Shown here one piece after another: positions 13,881 through 28,982 of a DNA stretch of 64,000 nt. Made by a program: the position numbers and the translations under genes. The notes beneath the pieces are model-generated. The model was given only the letters and a program-made list of their open reading frames with translations, was not told the DNA's origin and did not search any database. Source of the DNA: Kryptolebias marmoratus (Eukaryota > Chordata > Actinopteri > Cyprinodontiformes > Rivulidae); NCBI RefSeq assembly GCF_001649575.2, contig NC_051453.1, positions 1,524,687 through 1,588,686 of the forward strand, written 5' to 3'. Within the stretch, counting starts at the first letter, position 1. The number at the start of each line of letters is the position of its first letter.

Positions 13881-15195
13881 TCTTTTTTTTGTATTTTTTA
13901 ATAATCTTTTCTCTGAGTGGTTTAGGACAATGACTTGAAAGGTGGTGAATTTTTATGAACTTTTTTTATTGAACTGGTATTACTCTGTAGAAGTTTGATT
14001 TCACTATGTTATTGAAGATGTTTTATTTATTTGTAAAGAAGGTCAATCTATTTTGACCATGATTGATTTATGACAGCAACAAAAGTATAAAACATCTAAG
14101 GGGGCACTTTGGGTGGCTAAAGTCTGGAGAGATTGAGAATTTCATAACAGCAAGTTACTAGTGTGAATGAACTGACCATTTGTCTTTTTATCTGGAGCCA
14201 TAAAAGTCCTGCTTGTGCTAGAGCTTTGACCAGATAAATAAGACTTGTTATGATTGCAAACCAGAAGCCCTGGCAACTCAAAGCTGTGAGGTAATAAAGT
14301 TTTGTTGCACAGCATGTGCTGGCCTGGCAAGCTTTTCTGCTTTGAAGGAGGAAGCTGGTGCGACTCAACTTGCATGGAAATTTCAGCATGTTTGTTCAAA
14401 TAACAGCAGAATTATGCCTTTTCAATGAATATTTCTAATACTTTATAGCAAACAAAATAAGTCAAGTGTAACTTATTTGCAGAATATTCTAAAGAGTCTC
14501 GACCAATGAAACAAGTGCATTCCCAGATCAAATTCTGTCCCAAATCTTCCAGAGGTGCAAGAGTTTAAGAACACTGCTTGCAGCTTTAATTAGAAAACTA
14601 TTTCAGAACAAGCACACTGACCCTAAGTACTGAATTAACAATGACACTAACGCGACATACGGGGAAAAAAGTTTATTGAAACAATATTTGATAAGACTTT
14701 GTTGGGCTGTTTGACTTGGATTCAGCCTAAAGTTTTAAGGTAATTTCTTTATTACTTACCTCCACTTTTTAACACATTCCAGATTTTCATTTAAAGAAAA
14801 TTAAGTTTTACATGTGCAGTGGCCAAAATCCAATTTTAAACTTCAAATGATGTTTCTGTTTTAACAACCCACTATTTCCATCTTGCTGCTTGGAAGTTTG
14901 ACATTAAAATTAGTTGGAAAAAATAAAATAAAACATTTGCACTGTCGTTTTAATTAGATAAACAATAATTTAGGTTGCCAATAAAATGTTTTTTTCCTGT
15001 ATTTTAATTATCCTATCTTTTTAAATTGACTCTCTCAAGTAAAAACAGCAACATCTTGACAAGGTCAGCTGTGAATAAAGATGTTTTTATGTCTCACAAG
15101 ATTATCCACAAGTGCATCTTTGGGCATAGGTTTGTCTATCACAACTGATGATGACCACGTCTCATTTAGTTGAGTTTTAGTGAATGTGCAAATGA

Positions 15196-15830
15196 CTAAA
15201 AAGGCAAACCTGTGGTCAACTCAGAGAAGATGTAGAGCACTGAGATGAGGCCAGAGCTCCACTCTTTACAGATCTGCCTCTTTAACACGACACATGACCT
15301 TCTTCTGCTTTCACAAAGGTAACTCCTGAACTGCTCTTCCTCAGACAGGTTAGTCCTGGGACAGGTGTTCCCAGTGCTGGAAGGCAGTCTCAAAGCATTT
15401 TTCAGGGCCACTTTGTGGTCTTTTTCTATTTTTCAGTTTCTTGTGCAGGTCTTCTGGTCACATGCCCACTCCATCTCAGATTTGCCTTTGCAGGTAGGGT
15501 GGGCATGCTGGGCTTATTGGCCAAGCTGGGAAAGTCAGCGTCAGGAATTCTGCCTCGTCACTTTAATCTGAGCAGTTTCCTCAGACAGCTCAAGTGGAGA
15601 AAGTTCAGCTTTCTGGCATGGCAGAAGTAAAGCGTCCAGATTCTGGTTGGTAGCATAACAACCCAGTAAACCTTCAGTTTTCTCTGTTGCTTGATGCCAC
15701 CATGCTCACACGGAGACGTGTAGATGGCCAAAGACCACACTTCTCTTTCTGATCCTGGTGCCGATTTCATAATCTTTGTCTGCACCATGAGACAGAGTCT
15801 GTCCAAGGTAGGCAAACGTCTCAGTGACTG
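15196..15830 (-). mobile_element. Non-LTR retrotransposon ORF2 C-terminal remnant
   Basis: On the minus strand the decayed frames show K-L-K-V-Y-W-V-V-M-L-P-T, then H-A-R-K-L-N-F-L-H-L-S-C-L-R-K-L-L, then further on S-S-T-G-N-T-C-P-R-T. This matches the post-reverse-transcriptase region of many animal LINE ORF2 proteins, where 'KVYRAVVLPTLLY' is followed by 'H.KKL..FH...LRK' and a C-terminal tail. The pieces lie in more than one frame with stop codons, so the copy is inactive. The catalytic reverse transcriptase core is not in the fragment. I cannot assign a clade. Confidence 0.72.
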
Positions 15831-18800
15831 AAACTAACGGACTGCTTCACCTTTTAACCAGTGGTTTGGTTAATTAGTCGACTGATCTAATTGGCAAATA
15901 AATTAAAAAGTAAGGTTATTCTTTCCATCCTACTTTAAAAATAGTAAACACTGTGAATACTACACTGACTGTTCTATGAGGGCAAACAGAAAAAGGCGAA
16001 CAATGTTTCTGTTGAAGAAGAGACTTTTTAATAATATGCAAAATAATTCAGAAAAGCCATCTCACATCAATTGTCTTGTTCTTTGTAGGGGGTCTTTTTC
16101 TTTGAAGCCTGTTGGTTTTCTCTTTACAAAAACATCTACACAGCCTGGTGAAAGTAATAGCAACAACATTTCCTCCTGTTCATTTGCAGAGATGAACACA
16201 ATGATAAATAAACACTGCTATACATTTTACATAAGACAACATTTAATGCGGTAATGATAACTAGGGGCGATTAGTTATGGCAGAGTAATAGAAGACATAA
16301 AACAAAATTGCCGTTCATGATTTAAAATTTAAACGTTTAATTAGTGCAGTTATTACAATTTTTCTTTTTCTAATTCAAATAGACTCCCAGGAAAGCTTTT
16401 GCACTATCTGGAGAGTCACTTAAAACTGCTACTTGTCACCTTGATAAAACATATTAAAGACTTTAATTTCTCGTTTTTGAGCAATAGTATGAAAATAATC
16501 ATCAGCGTATGGCAGAACCACTCCTGTCCGACACTGTTAAATAATGACAAGCAATCCAGCATGATGAGGACTTTGAGAACAAAGTAATTATTCTCTCTCC
16601 CTCTTTTCAGTTTTTGAATTTGGAAATCATGGTGATGAGTTGCCAAACATTTCAGGCTGAAACAGCCGTATCCTGCTGAGATGTTATGAGGATTTGCAGC
16701 TGAGTGTTGGTGTTGTTGAAAATTGAATAGGAACACAGAGTTTTCATGTATTAGCAACAGCACAAGTCAGAGCTCACCAAAAAAAGAGAAAAAAATAGAG
16801 AAGAAAGAAAAAAAAGTACAGTAGCAGAGTTCTAGTCCTTTCTGCCTCCCTGGAGACCGAGACAAATTGATTGCATTATTCTTGGCCATTGGCAGTCACT
16901 ATAATGTAATACTATAAACCAAAACACAGCCACAGGAGCAGCAGGGAGTTTATGCATCATAGGCAGATAGTTGATTGTTATCATTTTCAGAAGAACACAT
17001 ACAATGAGTTATCATTCAGTCTATGTTAGCCTTTCCTCCACCACTGAAATTATGAGACGAGGCGGGTTTGTGACAAATTGAAATAATACTTAGTTGCTTT
17101 CTTGCAACTGGAAGCAATGTTCAGCAGGCTACTTCAAATATTTATAGATCAAAAAAAAATATATCTATAGATAAAGATGGAAGAGAACAAAGTGATGTAT
17201 ATATTTCAGATGCATTATTATGGATTATTTCATACTTTTGTGAAACTGTCCACTTCATCGGGCTGCAAAATAAGAATAATGAAAATATAATTGTGAGATT
17301 TTATCATAACATTGGTGTTAAATGTTTGTAAAATTGTGTAATTTATTTTAAAACATTAAGTGGAATTTAAAAAATTAGCACAATTTGATGTTTCTTTTGG
17401 GAATAATTTACAAGTTAGTTTGAAATAAGTAATTTGAAAATGTTTTTTTTTTTCTGCTCTAACAGTGTCAGAATAATTTTAGCATTTTTTTTTTACTTCA
17501 AAATAGCTCTAGAACTGGTATAAAACACAATCAAAGTTTGTAAAGTAAAAACATTGTCTCCATAAAACATGTCATAAGTTGTTTTTGTAAACTTGCTAAG
17601 TTAATAAGTTCCCTGAAGTTTCACAGGTTTGATTTATTTATTTTTTAATTCAACACACCTCTGATTAGACTCTCGGGTTTCTTAACAGTGTATAGATTTT
17701 AGTCAAGAACAGCAAAGAAATTAAGATAAAATAAGTGATTAAAAACATGTATAATAAAAATGATGAATGCATTTTAAGATGATAGAATCATTCAGGCAGC
17801 TGCTAATCCTCTGCTTTAATATTGTATCGAGGAAAAGCTTTCATCAGCCTGTTAGAAGGTGCTAAAATCAAATCTTGCTGTTTTATACATTCAGGAAGTC
17901 AGATGTCTTTTAATTTAATAAAACAGACATCACATTTCCTGACATTTGTTCTTCTTTTAATGTTTAAAAAGAATATGTTGGATAAATATGATTATTGCAG
18001 ATTTATTAACATAACAAAAATGATCCAAATGCATTTTTTTCTACAATAGCACACTTAATCGAATATCTTTTGTGCATTTGGTGGATATTTGCATTGTATT
18101 CCTCAGAGCATTTTTACAGGAATAATGAAAACGGCTGACACATTTAGAGGAGTAATCAGTAACCTGGCTTTCCTCCCGCCACAACCCACAATTGCAGTCA
18201 TACAGCGACTATATCACACCCTATTAACCAGAATGACCCAGAACCCAGGTGGTGCACCACTTATTCATGTCGCTGCCTCTTATGCAGCAGGGTGTAAACT
18301 TGGCAAAAAAAACTGTTGTTAAAACACTTCCTCGGGATAATAATTTAGGATAGACTGGTGAAGGTGGAGAAAGACTAGTGCATTTAGAATCCATTTGGCT
18401 CCTCAGAAGCCGCTGGAAAAAAAAAAAAAGAAAAAACAACAACTGTAAGTCTCTGGTAATTACTACAACAACCTTCGGACCTTTTAATTTTCATACATGG
18501 TGACAGTATCAAATGATTGCCCTGAGTGCCGCATCAGCAGTGTAGCATTATGCATGTGGGCAGGCAGCATACCTGTGTTGTTCCTGGCTTTCGACCAGAC
18601 CTGCTGCTGTGCAAACATGGTCCCCTGAGAGTTGGCTGCACTCTGACAGTATGCTGGAGGTGTCATGGATGAAATACGATTTGAATGCTCTCTGAAATGG
18701 GAAATATCACATTAGAGGCTCAGAGTCTATGCCACCATGGCCTAAAGATGCAGAGGCTCATTATGCATCAGCTTTGATGTATCTGTAAGAATTTCAGTGT

Positions 18801-20979
18801 TTATCGTTGGGGTCTCTTCCATCGCCATGACGTGTGCATTAATATCCCATGGCCTCCCTGTTGTTCTTTTCTCTGAACTCAACATGCAAAACGGATAAAC
18901 ATGGCCTCATTTGTCTGCCTTGACTGCTTTCTGGGTCATCAGCAAAACATTAACTGAATAGTGTCAATGGATTTTATAGAATTGTGGCCAATTTGAAAGA
19001 GTAAGAAAATCAATGTTTGTTTTCTGTTAATTTTTAAGGTAAGACATATATTTGACTATGGACTTAAGGTTAAGAAATGGTGTCATTAGAGGTGGAACAA
19101 TGATCTATTTGGGGATCACCTCATGTATTTTGCAGAGCGTGGTAGGTCCAATCACTGAGGCTTTAAAGAGACTTACACTCTCAACGCATCATCGGTACTC
19201 CATCAGTGACGAGATTGAAGTGACAAAATAGCTTTTTGAGAGGCTTTAAAAGCAAGTCTGTCTAAGCATACTGAACAGCTCCAGAACAAAAAGCCGTATT
19301 CATCCGTTTGGTCCCATCCTGAGTCAGGGACTGTGCTTCCTTATATCTGATTAAAAACGCATCTGACTTCTTGGTTGTCAGACAACCGGCATCATTAAAC
19401 ACACTGTAAACATGTTTTCTTTTTAAACTTTTTCTGAGAAATGCTTTTAACACAAGGTTTCTCTGATTTGTTTTGATCAGGAGAGAATTGACTGTTTTTG
19501 GCATTTTTAGGGTTGCAGTTCATGACCAACGTTCTTTTGGTTTTTATTGATCGGCAGGGTCATGACAAACTTTGAAATGTGGCTTGTCATGACTCCTACT
19601 TTAATGGGGAGACTGTTGTTTCTTTACAGGAGCATGTGGATGTCAGTAAGAGGTTATTTTTTTCTGATTTGTAAGCATTTATGAAAGACCCTTTTTGTGA
19701 AAGGTTAACTCATTTTTATCATTTATGTTACAGAAACTATATTTTGCTGTTTACTATTGAGATACTGAGAATGTTCTGCTGCCTGGCAGGTTTGTTGCTT
19801 GTTGTGTTGATGTTGTTTTTTGTTTTGTATATAGATTTTGCACTAGGCTTTATTTGTATGCATCATTTTATGAATTATATTGTAATTTTAAAACAAGGTC
19901 TGTTTCTGAAATGGCCATTTCTTGCTGGATTGTAAATGATCAGTTTAAATAAATGAGATCGGATCAATCTTTTGCTTTGTTGTATTGTACTGAACTGAAT
20001 CACCTTGTGTTGAATAAAACTCATTTTAAATCACAGCGTATTCAGACTGTAAGGTGAATTGTATTGCATCATATCAGTTTCTTTCCTGTGTCGGTTTGGT
20101 ATATTTGTTGTAATTTACAAAATTGAATATTTTGAATCCTAAACTGGCTTTTCTTGATTCTGATCAGCAGATGCTTCTGATGAAGCCATTCAGCGTGGGA
20201 GGCGAACTCAACAACAACAAAAGACTTAACTAAGATGAACTGGAATACCTTTTCAAATGCAGTCTTATGTTGGGTCACTTCGGGTGGCATACCAATTACT
20301 TCATTTCACTAAAAACACAAATGAAAGTTCTGTCAAGCAAACTTCTTTCTTACACTTGACAAATGCCGCAGCAGTAATTGCTTTTCACCCTAACATGACC
20401 TTCCTGTGAAACATGGTGCAAATGTGATGAAGTTACTTAAGGATTTATCATTTTCCAGACGGTATTGACATTATTTCTTTGCTTGCTGTTGCTTGTTAGT
20501 GGGTTTGCTGCACAGGAAATGAGTGTTGTTATAATACATAAATAACTGTGGGATACTTTTATTAATGAAGACAGCAGGGCAAGAGTTAGACAGCTCATAG
20601 GCAATGTATCAGCAGGAGTTCAGCAATCACTTTCCTATCAGGGGGGTGATCTCTAGCCACTGTGACCAGATTACATGGGGGAACCCAAGAGGCTCTCTTT
20701 ATAATTACTTTCTGATTGGAAAAAAGCCCTCTAACAAGCTCTGTCAATCAAGCATGAACTGCTTTTCACAACAATTAAGAAGGGAAAACGTTGAGCCCTT
20801 TCTGTATTATTAAAATAGCTGCAGAATGAGACAGAAACCCTAAATGTTGGCTAGTTTATCAGTTTCACAAACTAAACAAATGCAGTATGTAAACCCTGCA
20901 CATTCATAAACATGACTTTCTGCCTCAGTGAATCCACTGCTCAACATACACGGTGAGAAAAGAGCATGCAGCCATGGTT
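15831..20979. other. Gene-free stretch
   Basis: No splice-consistent coding exon or known repeat is recognisable. Several blocks (for example 16920-17060 and 18500-18760) are less simple in sequence than their surroundings. They could be conserved non-coding DNA, but conservation cannot be judged from one sequence. Confidence 0.5.
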
Positions 20980-21000
20980 TGTGTGTGTGTGTGTGTGTGT
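20980..21000 (+). repeat. (TG)n microsatellite
   Basis: Uninterrupted TG/GT dinucleotide run of about ten units, followed by a degenerate tail. Confidence 0.95.
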
Positions 21001-23287
21001 ATTTGTGCATGTGTGGGTATTTGCATTTGTTATTAGCCTTTGTGTCCAACCTAGTCTAAACTAAATCCAACAGAATGTGTTTGTTTACTCATGCTCTCTC
21101 CTGTTGTGGTTTGCTCTCACACTAATCCCTATCTAAGAACTTTTACTGGTCTGTTGTTGAGGGTGAGACTTCAGCTTGATAGCAAATCTTGGGAGAAAGA
21201 AAAGAGGCTTCTCACTCTCCTGCTGCCGCGTCATTGATGCATGCCGTTAGGCTCCATGTGTCACATTCTTCATCTAGCACATTCGGCTTTCTTAAAAAAA
21301 GGCAGTGAACAATGTAGTGCAAATAAGGGGCAACCTGCAGGTCGGCATTCTGGGAAGATAATAAGGACAAGCAGGCACATGACATCCAGGAGACTGAGCT
21401 GTATCTGCAATTCATAGGGGGCAAAGTTTGATGTAGGACTAAAACAGGTTGTTTTGTACAAAATTTGCCTAGCCATTAATCCACCGTCAGCAGCAATGTG
21501 CTAATTTGTCAAACTGGGAAAAAGACAGCATCAGTATTTACCATAATGGCAGAGTGGAAGTTGATGGCTCACTGGATGCTGTGTTTAAACAAATCCAGTT
21601 GGATATGTATAAATCATAGAAAATGACTGACCTCTTTTATTCCTCTACTCCATTTTCCTTCATTAAATGACCCACCAATTCAAATATCAAATCAGCCATA
21701 CACATTTGCTACTCTATCTGGTGTGCACAATTTGACTAGCAGCGGAGGGAAGCTGTACCCTTGCAGAAAGTATATTTTAGAAAAACAAGCGACAAAAAAA
21801 TAACTGAAAAAGCATCCATATTGAATTTTTCTGGGTATTCATTAGAAACTATGTAGCCTCACTGTAATACATATTGGTTTGTGCAAGACTTTACCACCCA
21901 GGCAAATAAACAAATCAAAAGAAGACAAAACAAGTGGTTGTGATGAAACTAGGCCGCAATGACATGTAATTTAGCCCGAATGAAACGCCCAGAGATGTGG
22001 AAAACACCTCTCATCATCCCGTTTTCATCCTCTGAGACAAATGCTGCCACTGCAGTGCTTTTTTCTGGCACAGATGGGAACAAAAAAAAAAAGAAATTGT
22101 TGCAGAAATAGGGAGAGGATATCTCCCAACATGTTCAGGGGCATCTGTCAATTGCAGTGTGAAAAAAAGCACAACATCTTAAAAAATACATTTCCATTGT
22201 GATTGTATAAAAACAGATCATCATTTTTTAGGTTACTTCAGCAGGTATGTGTGGAAAGCATTTTGTTTGTTTTATGAATATTTCACATCTCTGCACATAG
22301 GGCAAATGTTCCCCTATTGAGGTGGTTATGATTTCTGAGGGAAAATAAATTGGTAGGATTTTAGGTGCAAGAAGTCATAAAGAGATACTGACCCACATTC
22401 ACTTTTACAGTTTTCCAAAAGAAATACAAAAAAGCAGAAAGGCTGAACGGACAATAAATGTAACCACTGAAACCACCAGAATGCCACATCTTTCACATCC
22501 ACACAATGCTGCTGGAACAGAATACTTTAGCAGGATATTCAGCATCAACAGAGGAGGATTCATGCTTGGATACATGACTTCTTATTTACCTGAGCTGATG
22601 GGATGCCAGAAAAAGGAGACTGTATAGAAACTAATTGGCAATTATTTATCAGATTAGACTGTTTATTCAATATTTGACTTGTGTATGGTTTTTTTTTTCA
22701 TTATTCTGCTGAAAATTTAATAATGTATAATGATTTACTTATGAGTAGTTATTTTCAATTTGAAACTGCAGATAAAAAAAGAAAAAATAAAACATTCTAG
22801 CCAAAAGATTTAATTTTGGGTAAAAATAATGACAAAATAAATTAATAAATTAAAAACAAGAATGGCTTGATAAACTAATGTAATTCATTCAATTAATGGG
22901 AAACTTCAATAAATATACTAAAACAATTATGGAAAGATTTTCTCAGTTCCTTTATGAGAGTCATTTCACCCTTCAGTGGTTTAACAAAAATTCTCTGAGC
23001 AGACAAATTCCTGGTTTCAAGATGCATAAAATAACTTCCACACAGGAATGGTACACAAACAGGTCTGGCATCGTTACAACATCAGTTTTGAATGCTTTTT
23101 AAAAAAACATTTATTTTTTTATGTTTCCATGTGGATTAATTTTTTTTTTTTAGAAACAGTGCTGTATCTACAAGAATATTTTTAGAAACTGAAAAACAAA
23201 AGTTTGGGAAAATAAAAAAGACATTATTGTGCGGACAAGGCTCAAACGTTTCTTCATTGACTCATGCTAACGTGCACTCATGTAGGA

Positions 23288-23366
<79 letters not shown>
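23288..23366 (+). repeat. (ATCT)n tetranucleotide microsatellite
   Basis: An uninterrupted array of about 19-20 ATCT units, 79 bases long. Perfect tetranucleotide arrays of this length are usually polymorphic. Confidence 0.98.
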
Positions 23367-26300
23367 AAACCCCATCATAAAGTAAAACAATTACTGTTGC
23401 ACAATACAAAAACTATATTTTTTTAAATTAATATTATTCTGTTTGGGTTGCCATTTTGAGACATAAAAAGGCAAATGTCTGATTTGACAAAGTATTTAAA
23501 TAAGTAAGGGATAAGAAAAGACAATTCCTTACACTTTGTGGTGTTATTTCTAGGAAGGCAAAATAAAACAGGTGAACAATGACAGCCTCATTGTCTACAT
23601 ATTTTTGAAGAACTTGTTAGCAATTCAGTTAATCAGTTTATTTTATTTGGCATGCAAAACTTTCACAAGAAGTTGGATCTCTTATTTGCCTTTTTACTGG
23701 TATTTTAGCAGTTCAGACAAATGGCTTCTAGCATGCCATAAAATGACATGAGACCACTTTGAACCAACGTGTAGCCGCTGAAGAGTTATGCCACCATCAC
23801 CTTGCAAGACAGAAACACCTGAATAAATATGCACAACATAACAGTAATGGTTAATTCTGCTGGCATCATTAATTAATATAGCCAGCTGAAATGACCTCAG
23901 CTCATTTTTTCTCCACTCAGGAGACTTTTTTATGCACGCTAGTTGTATGTAGGTTTGTGATTGGCTGTAGTCTTCTGAATAATAGCCTTGTCTTGTCTCC
24001 TCTCCTTGTTCAGATGTTACAGAACTAATTTTCTACCCTCATCCTCAAGAAAATCTTATCAGGGGAAAGTTGTAGGATCACAGAGTGCTACAAAAGTTTT
24101 AATGATGAAAGTGCCAGTAGCAAATTGCAACATGATTCACTGGTGCCTGCAAGAAGCTTTTTGACAGATGAGACAATAATCCTCAAACAGTAAAAAAGAA
24201 AAGATTGATCCTGGCAGCAAATTACTTGTAAATAATTAAAAAAAAGAAGACACCTAGTTAAACAAACTCTGAAACAGTTTAGGTTGCGCTTTAAATGATT
24301 TAAGAAAGGCTTTCATAAAGTTTTGATTACCCACGAACATTCAAAACCTCTTTATTAAGTATACAAAACTTTTATATTGACATCATACTATTTGTGCTGT
24401 TGTTTTATTCATGTGCCCACTAATGGAATTAGGTTTCTTAATGCAGAGTCAGTTCGTTTTTTGTGGTACATCTATCAAACTCATGCAGATGAGGAAAAAG
24501 ACAAATGGTCATGCTTATATTAACTATACATAGACACCTAAAACTAATATTTACACATGGCACTGTTAGATAAACAGTTGCCTAATTGCACTATTCCACA
24601 GCTCATAAAGACTCTTGGTATCCATTAACGTGAGGTAATTAGTTGTAATTTGCATCATTAAGGACAAAACAATAGCATAATTGTTTCTGAATATGCAATC
24701 AGAGGATAATTAACTTGTCTTATTCTGCATTTTCTAGATGAAAAGATGCAAAAAAGATGCAAAAAGAAGGTGGGAAGTCTTTGTTCTCTGAAAAACAATG
24801 GACCTGCCTCCTTTTTTATCACTGCTCCTTGATGAACACACTTCTTAAGCTTTGATAAACCCTGAAATTTGCCTGTTTAATTGTTGTTAGCCTACTTTTT
24901 ATTTCTTTTTATGTTTGGTTAAAAAAAAGGAGCTCATCAAAGTTTGCGCTGCTGTAGCCTGTAAGAATTTGTCTGGAGAATGGTGTAGCTCTTTGTTCAG
25001 TGAAGAAAGTGAAGATTGTTAGTTGCTGAAAAGACATAATGATGGAAGCCCTGGAGAGAAAAATGGTGTGTGCATTTTGATACATGTGAATATTCAGTGA
25101 GTGAAAGCTTTGAGTGTCTCTTAAAGTGTTCTTGCTGATATAATAAACTGAAGGCCTATTTGAACATCACACGTTTACCATGGAGCCAATCAGAGCTTGA
25201 CTTTGAGCTAACATAAGCATCCTGGGCGATCTGATCGCAAGTTACCAAGACAATTCATCAGGGTCTTTCCTCTACAGAGGAAGTTTGGTTTAGCTCCTTG
25301 TTGAATCTGATTGCACCCACTATGGTTACCATTTCATCAAACATATTACCAGACATTAAACTTTCTAAAAGTGTGCCACACGTGGATCTAGCAACACAAA
25401 AACATCTGATTGCCTGTCTTGAGACGTTTGAATATTGGGGTTAAAATCTTCAGTTTATGCCTGACGTTGAGCTCTGAGGGATTACTTCATGGCCCTTTAT
25501 AACTCTCAAATATCTGTTAAACCTTCTACAATAAATGTGACGCAGCTAAATCTGAAACATGCTAATATCTGAATACTACTACTAATAATAATACAGGAAA
25601 GGTGACTGAATGTATTTGTGGTTCTAAGAATCAGTAGATATGCTGATGTTGTGCTTGTTGCTCAGCTGACTGTGGACTGTGTGACATAAACATGTTTAAT
25701 TACATGTTCTGTAAATCAGTTAACTGAGATCCAATTCACAATTACACAAGACTGATTTTAGAGCTGTCCACTTATGATGGAATTACTCAGAATGCTTGTT
25801 TGGTGCCTAAACTGGGCCGGTGCTTCACTGTGGTTTATAAATGCACAAACAAACATTTACAGCCCATATTTGAGTCTCTGTTAACTGGTATGGGACATTT
25901 CTATTCAGTAAATCATTTGCAGATTATTTGTTGTGGTTGTAGAATATTTGCAAATGAAGAAAGCATAAAAATTATATATGTATCTTAAAACCTAGATGTG
26001 AAATGTAGTTATAAATGAATACCTACATTTGAATTTGATTCAAACTAGTCATCTAAATCAATGTGTTTTAATTATCTTGTTTTAAACTGATTGCAAGCCT
26101 CTTTTTCAGCATGATGCCATGCAAAATTTAAAAAAAATGTTAACTGAATGTAAAATCACTGATGTAGTTAAATATTAGATTTTTTTAATGTGACCAGACA
26201 ATGAAGAAGAACAGAAAAACATTTAAAACAATATTATTTGAAATTTTGAAATTTAAACAACAAGAAAGAAATCAAGCTTTGCACATTTGAATTAATTATG

Positions 26301-26541
26301 CATTAAATATTTAAACTAACTTTTCAAACACATTTATTATATTCAAATGTAAATACTATGGTTACCGTAGGCGGTAGGGCATTGTTTTTGCCCTAATATT
26401 TTACTGTGCAACCATTTGCACCAAAGACTGTAAATAAAAAGAAGTTCAATCATGAAATGGTTTGTGTCAGAATAAACATGGATTGAAAAAATTAACACAA
26501 TGCATTTCCAAATGGTACAATGTCAGTTTTTCTAAACCTAC

Positions 26542-26575
<34 letters not shown>

Positions 26576-26585
26576 GTTGTTGTTA
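26542..26585 (+). repeat. (ATT)n-(GTT)n trinucleotide repeat
   Basis: About eleven ATT units are followed by about three GTT units. Open frames through it encode only asparagine or leucine runs and are not genes. Confidence 0.95.
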
Positions 26586-27005
26586 ATATTGGCATTTCTA
26601 CTGTTACAAACTGAGGTGAAATTGGCAAAGTTAGAAGAAAGATGGATCACCAACAGCTGCAGAAATGTCAAGGACAAGAATATAAGGTCAAAGACTCATT
26701 TCCATTGCTCCTGGAGAGAAGTGCGTCTGGAAATGAGAAACTAACTTGTGTGTTGGTCTCGGCTCGCGTTTGGCCATATATCTTTGTAAATTACACAAAA
26801 CCATAAAAGCTGCGTGCTGCCACTAATTTGAAGTCATGGCACCTTTTTTTTTTTTTCCAGCACTGCCTACTGAGGTGAGAGAAATATTCCAACCTCCACC
26901 ATATGCAGTTTTATAGTTTTACCACTCTGACTGTAAATCACCACATGTACACTTAAAGGAACAGAGTGAAAAGCAAAAAAAAAAAGACAAACAGTACGCT
27001 CACAC

Positions 27006-27029
27006 AGCTTCCCAGCTTCCCAGCTTCCC
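27006..27029 (+). repeat. Short tandem repeat, unit AGCTTCCC
   Basis: Three direct copies of the octamer AGCTTCCC. Confidence 0.85.
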
Positions 27030-28326
27030 GCCCACCACCACTCTATCACATTACCAACACATACGTACGTTACCTCCCCCACCCTAACCCAGATGGTTTG
27101 TCCAAGCTACAGAGTGGAGAGACACTGAGGCCACAGAGCATCAGTCCGAGGGATTCTGCCATCCCAGCTGAGCTTTTAACACGGGAACAAAGGCCCACAG
27201 CCACTGCATGAGATGCTGTGTGTCAGAGACAGAGATGGTCACAGAGAAAGACAAGAAGAAAGAGAGGCAGGGATAGAACAGACACAGAAACACAGCTCCC
27301 CACAGTGGAGCTCTACTGTACCATCTATTGTATGCCACAGGAAACAATCAAGAAGAGATGTAAAAGCATCATTTCTGGCAGAGAGGTCCATTTGGCCAAA
27401 CCAACTCTTGGGTTTTTACTTTTGTGCCTAAAAACTCCATAAAAAACAACCAGTTGATGCTGAAAGTGTATTCTTTGGTTGTGTAAAACTAAAACTGGAT
27501 TAAAACAAACAAAAAAAGCCAGGTGGGCCCTTGAATTGCCCATTCAGAGTATTTGTGATTCCACAAATACTTTAAATCTCAAAACTGAATTCTTCTTGCT
27601 TCTCATTTTTGTTACTGTCTTGACTTTTCACATCAAGTCAAATAATTTGTGCATGAAGGTCTTTCATTTGCTATTCAGCTCTGAATAGGCCATGCCCTGC
27701 GAGCGCTCTGTCAAACATAATGTAATTAGAGAATTGGGTTGACACGGGCAAACAAGGGTGATGAAGGCTAATCAACTTTCTGAGTCACTTTTCATCTGTA
27801 ATCACAGGGACAACAAGGCAGATGGAAATTAAAATGATTAGAAACTTAAATCCCTGACTATTTAAGTTTGAAGAGAAGTTTACTGCAATTAAGTTGATCA
27901 TTTATTTACATCTTTCAATAATACACCAAGTCTCTCTCTGCCCTAATTTCATATTCACTTCCGTTTTTTTTATTTATTTATTTTTTAAATGACGAGGCAT
28001 ACATTATTATGTGCATAAATGCACACAGGGGCATTTATCTGCATGTCATTGTTAAACATTTAATGCCCAAACTATAAACATTATGCTGCCAAGACAGACA
28101 CTTTGGAAAAGACGTTTCATGGCCGCGCTGCAGGGATTTGCTCCCCTTCAACCACAAATGCATTAGTGGGGTCAGCTACTGATGGAAGGTGAATCCTGGA
28201 TCAGAGTCAGGATGCGTGCCTCTGCCGAAGGTGTTGGATGGAGATGAGGCTTCAAGCAGGCTGAACCACCTTTCTGGTAAACCAGGATGACTGTTTTGTG
28301 CATGAGAGTAACATTTCTGAAAACAA

Positions 28327-28344
28327 ATATATATATATATATAT
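28327..28344 (+). repeat. (TA)n microsatellite
   Basis: About nine AT units in a row. Confidence 0.9.
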
Positions 28345-28961
28345 CTGTGTGTGCAGCTTTTTGTTTTTCTAATTAAGTTCAACCCAGGAGAAACAGCCTC
28401 TTACAGGAACAGCAAGAACCGCAGGTAATTAGGGAGTGTAGATATTTTTGTTATTGATTAGTTTGATGTTATTAGCTGTTCTCAGAAACTATTCTTCCTT
28501 ACAAATTCCTCTTATTTGTGAAGGAGTGTGCCACAATAGCTACTGATTCCTGAAGCAGTGGTGCCCTGATTATGTCTAACATAATCATAATTATTAAAGT
28601 TATAGCTGAAATATAAATCCTTGCTGCAGTATGTCTCATTATCCCCAAAGAAACATTGTGATTCTGTGAAGTCCAGAGTTAACGGACTGCTCAAAATAAA
28701 CTGTGTGACTGATTATCTGCCATCTATGTCCACGATCATCAGTTACTTAGTTAATAACCAGATAACCACTGCTGTGGTGAAAAAGTTGTAACCAAGGAGA
28801 TTATATTGTAAAATCAAATACTCATACAGCAGCTGTTTTTAATCTACTTTGAGATTGATGATGGATCTTTTTATATAATCATATAAGAAACATTCAGTTT
28901 ATCATTACATTATCAGCTTCATGCATAATGTCTAAACAGACGTTCTTCTCAAGGACAACTG

Positions 28962-28982
28962 TTTTTTTTTTTTTTTTTTTTT
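28962..28982 (+). repeat. Poly(T) tract
   Basis: A run of 21 T. It could be the poly(A) end of a minus-strand retroposed sequence, but no retroelement body is recognisable next to it. Confidence 0.85.

Noticed and set aside
26492..26744. Poly-Asn and poly-Leu open frames
   Set aside because: They are translations of the ATT/GTT microsatellite.
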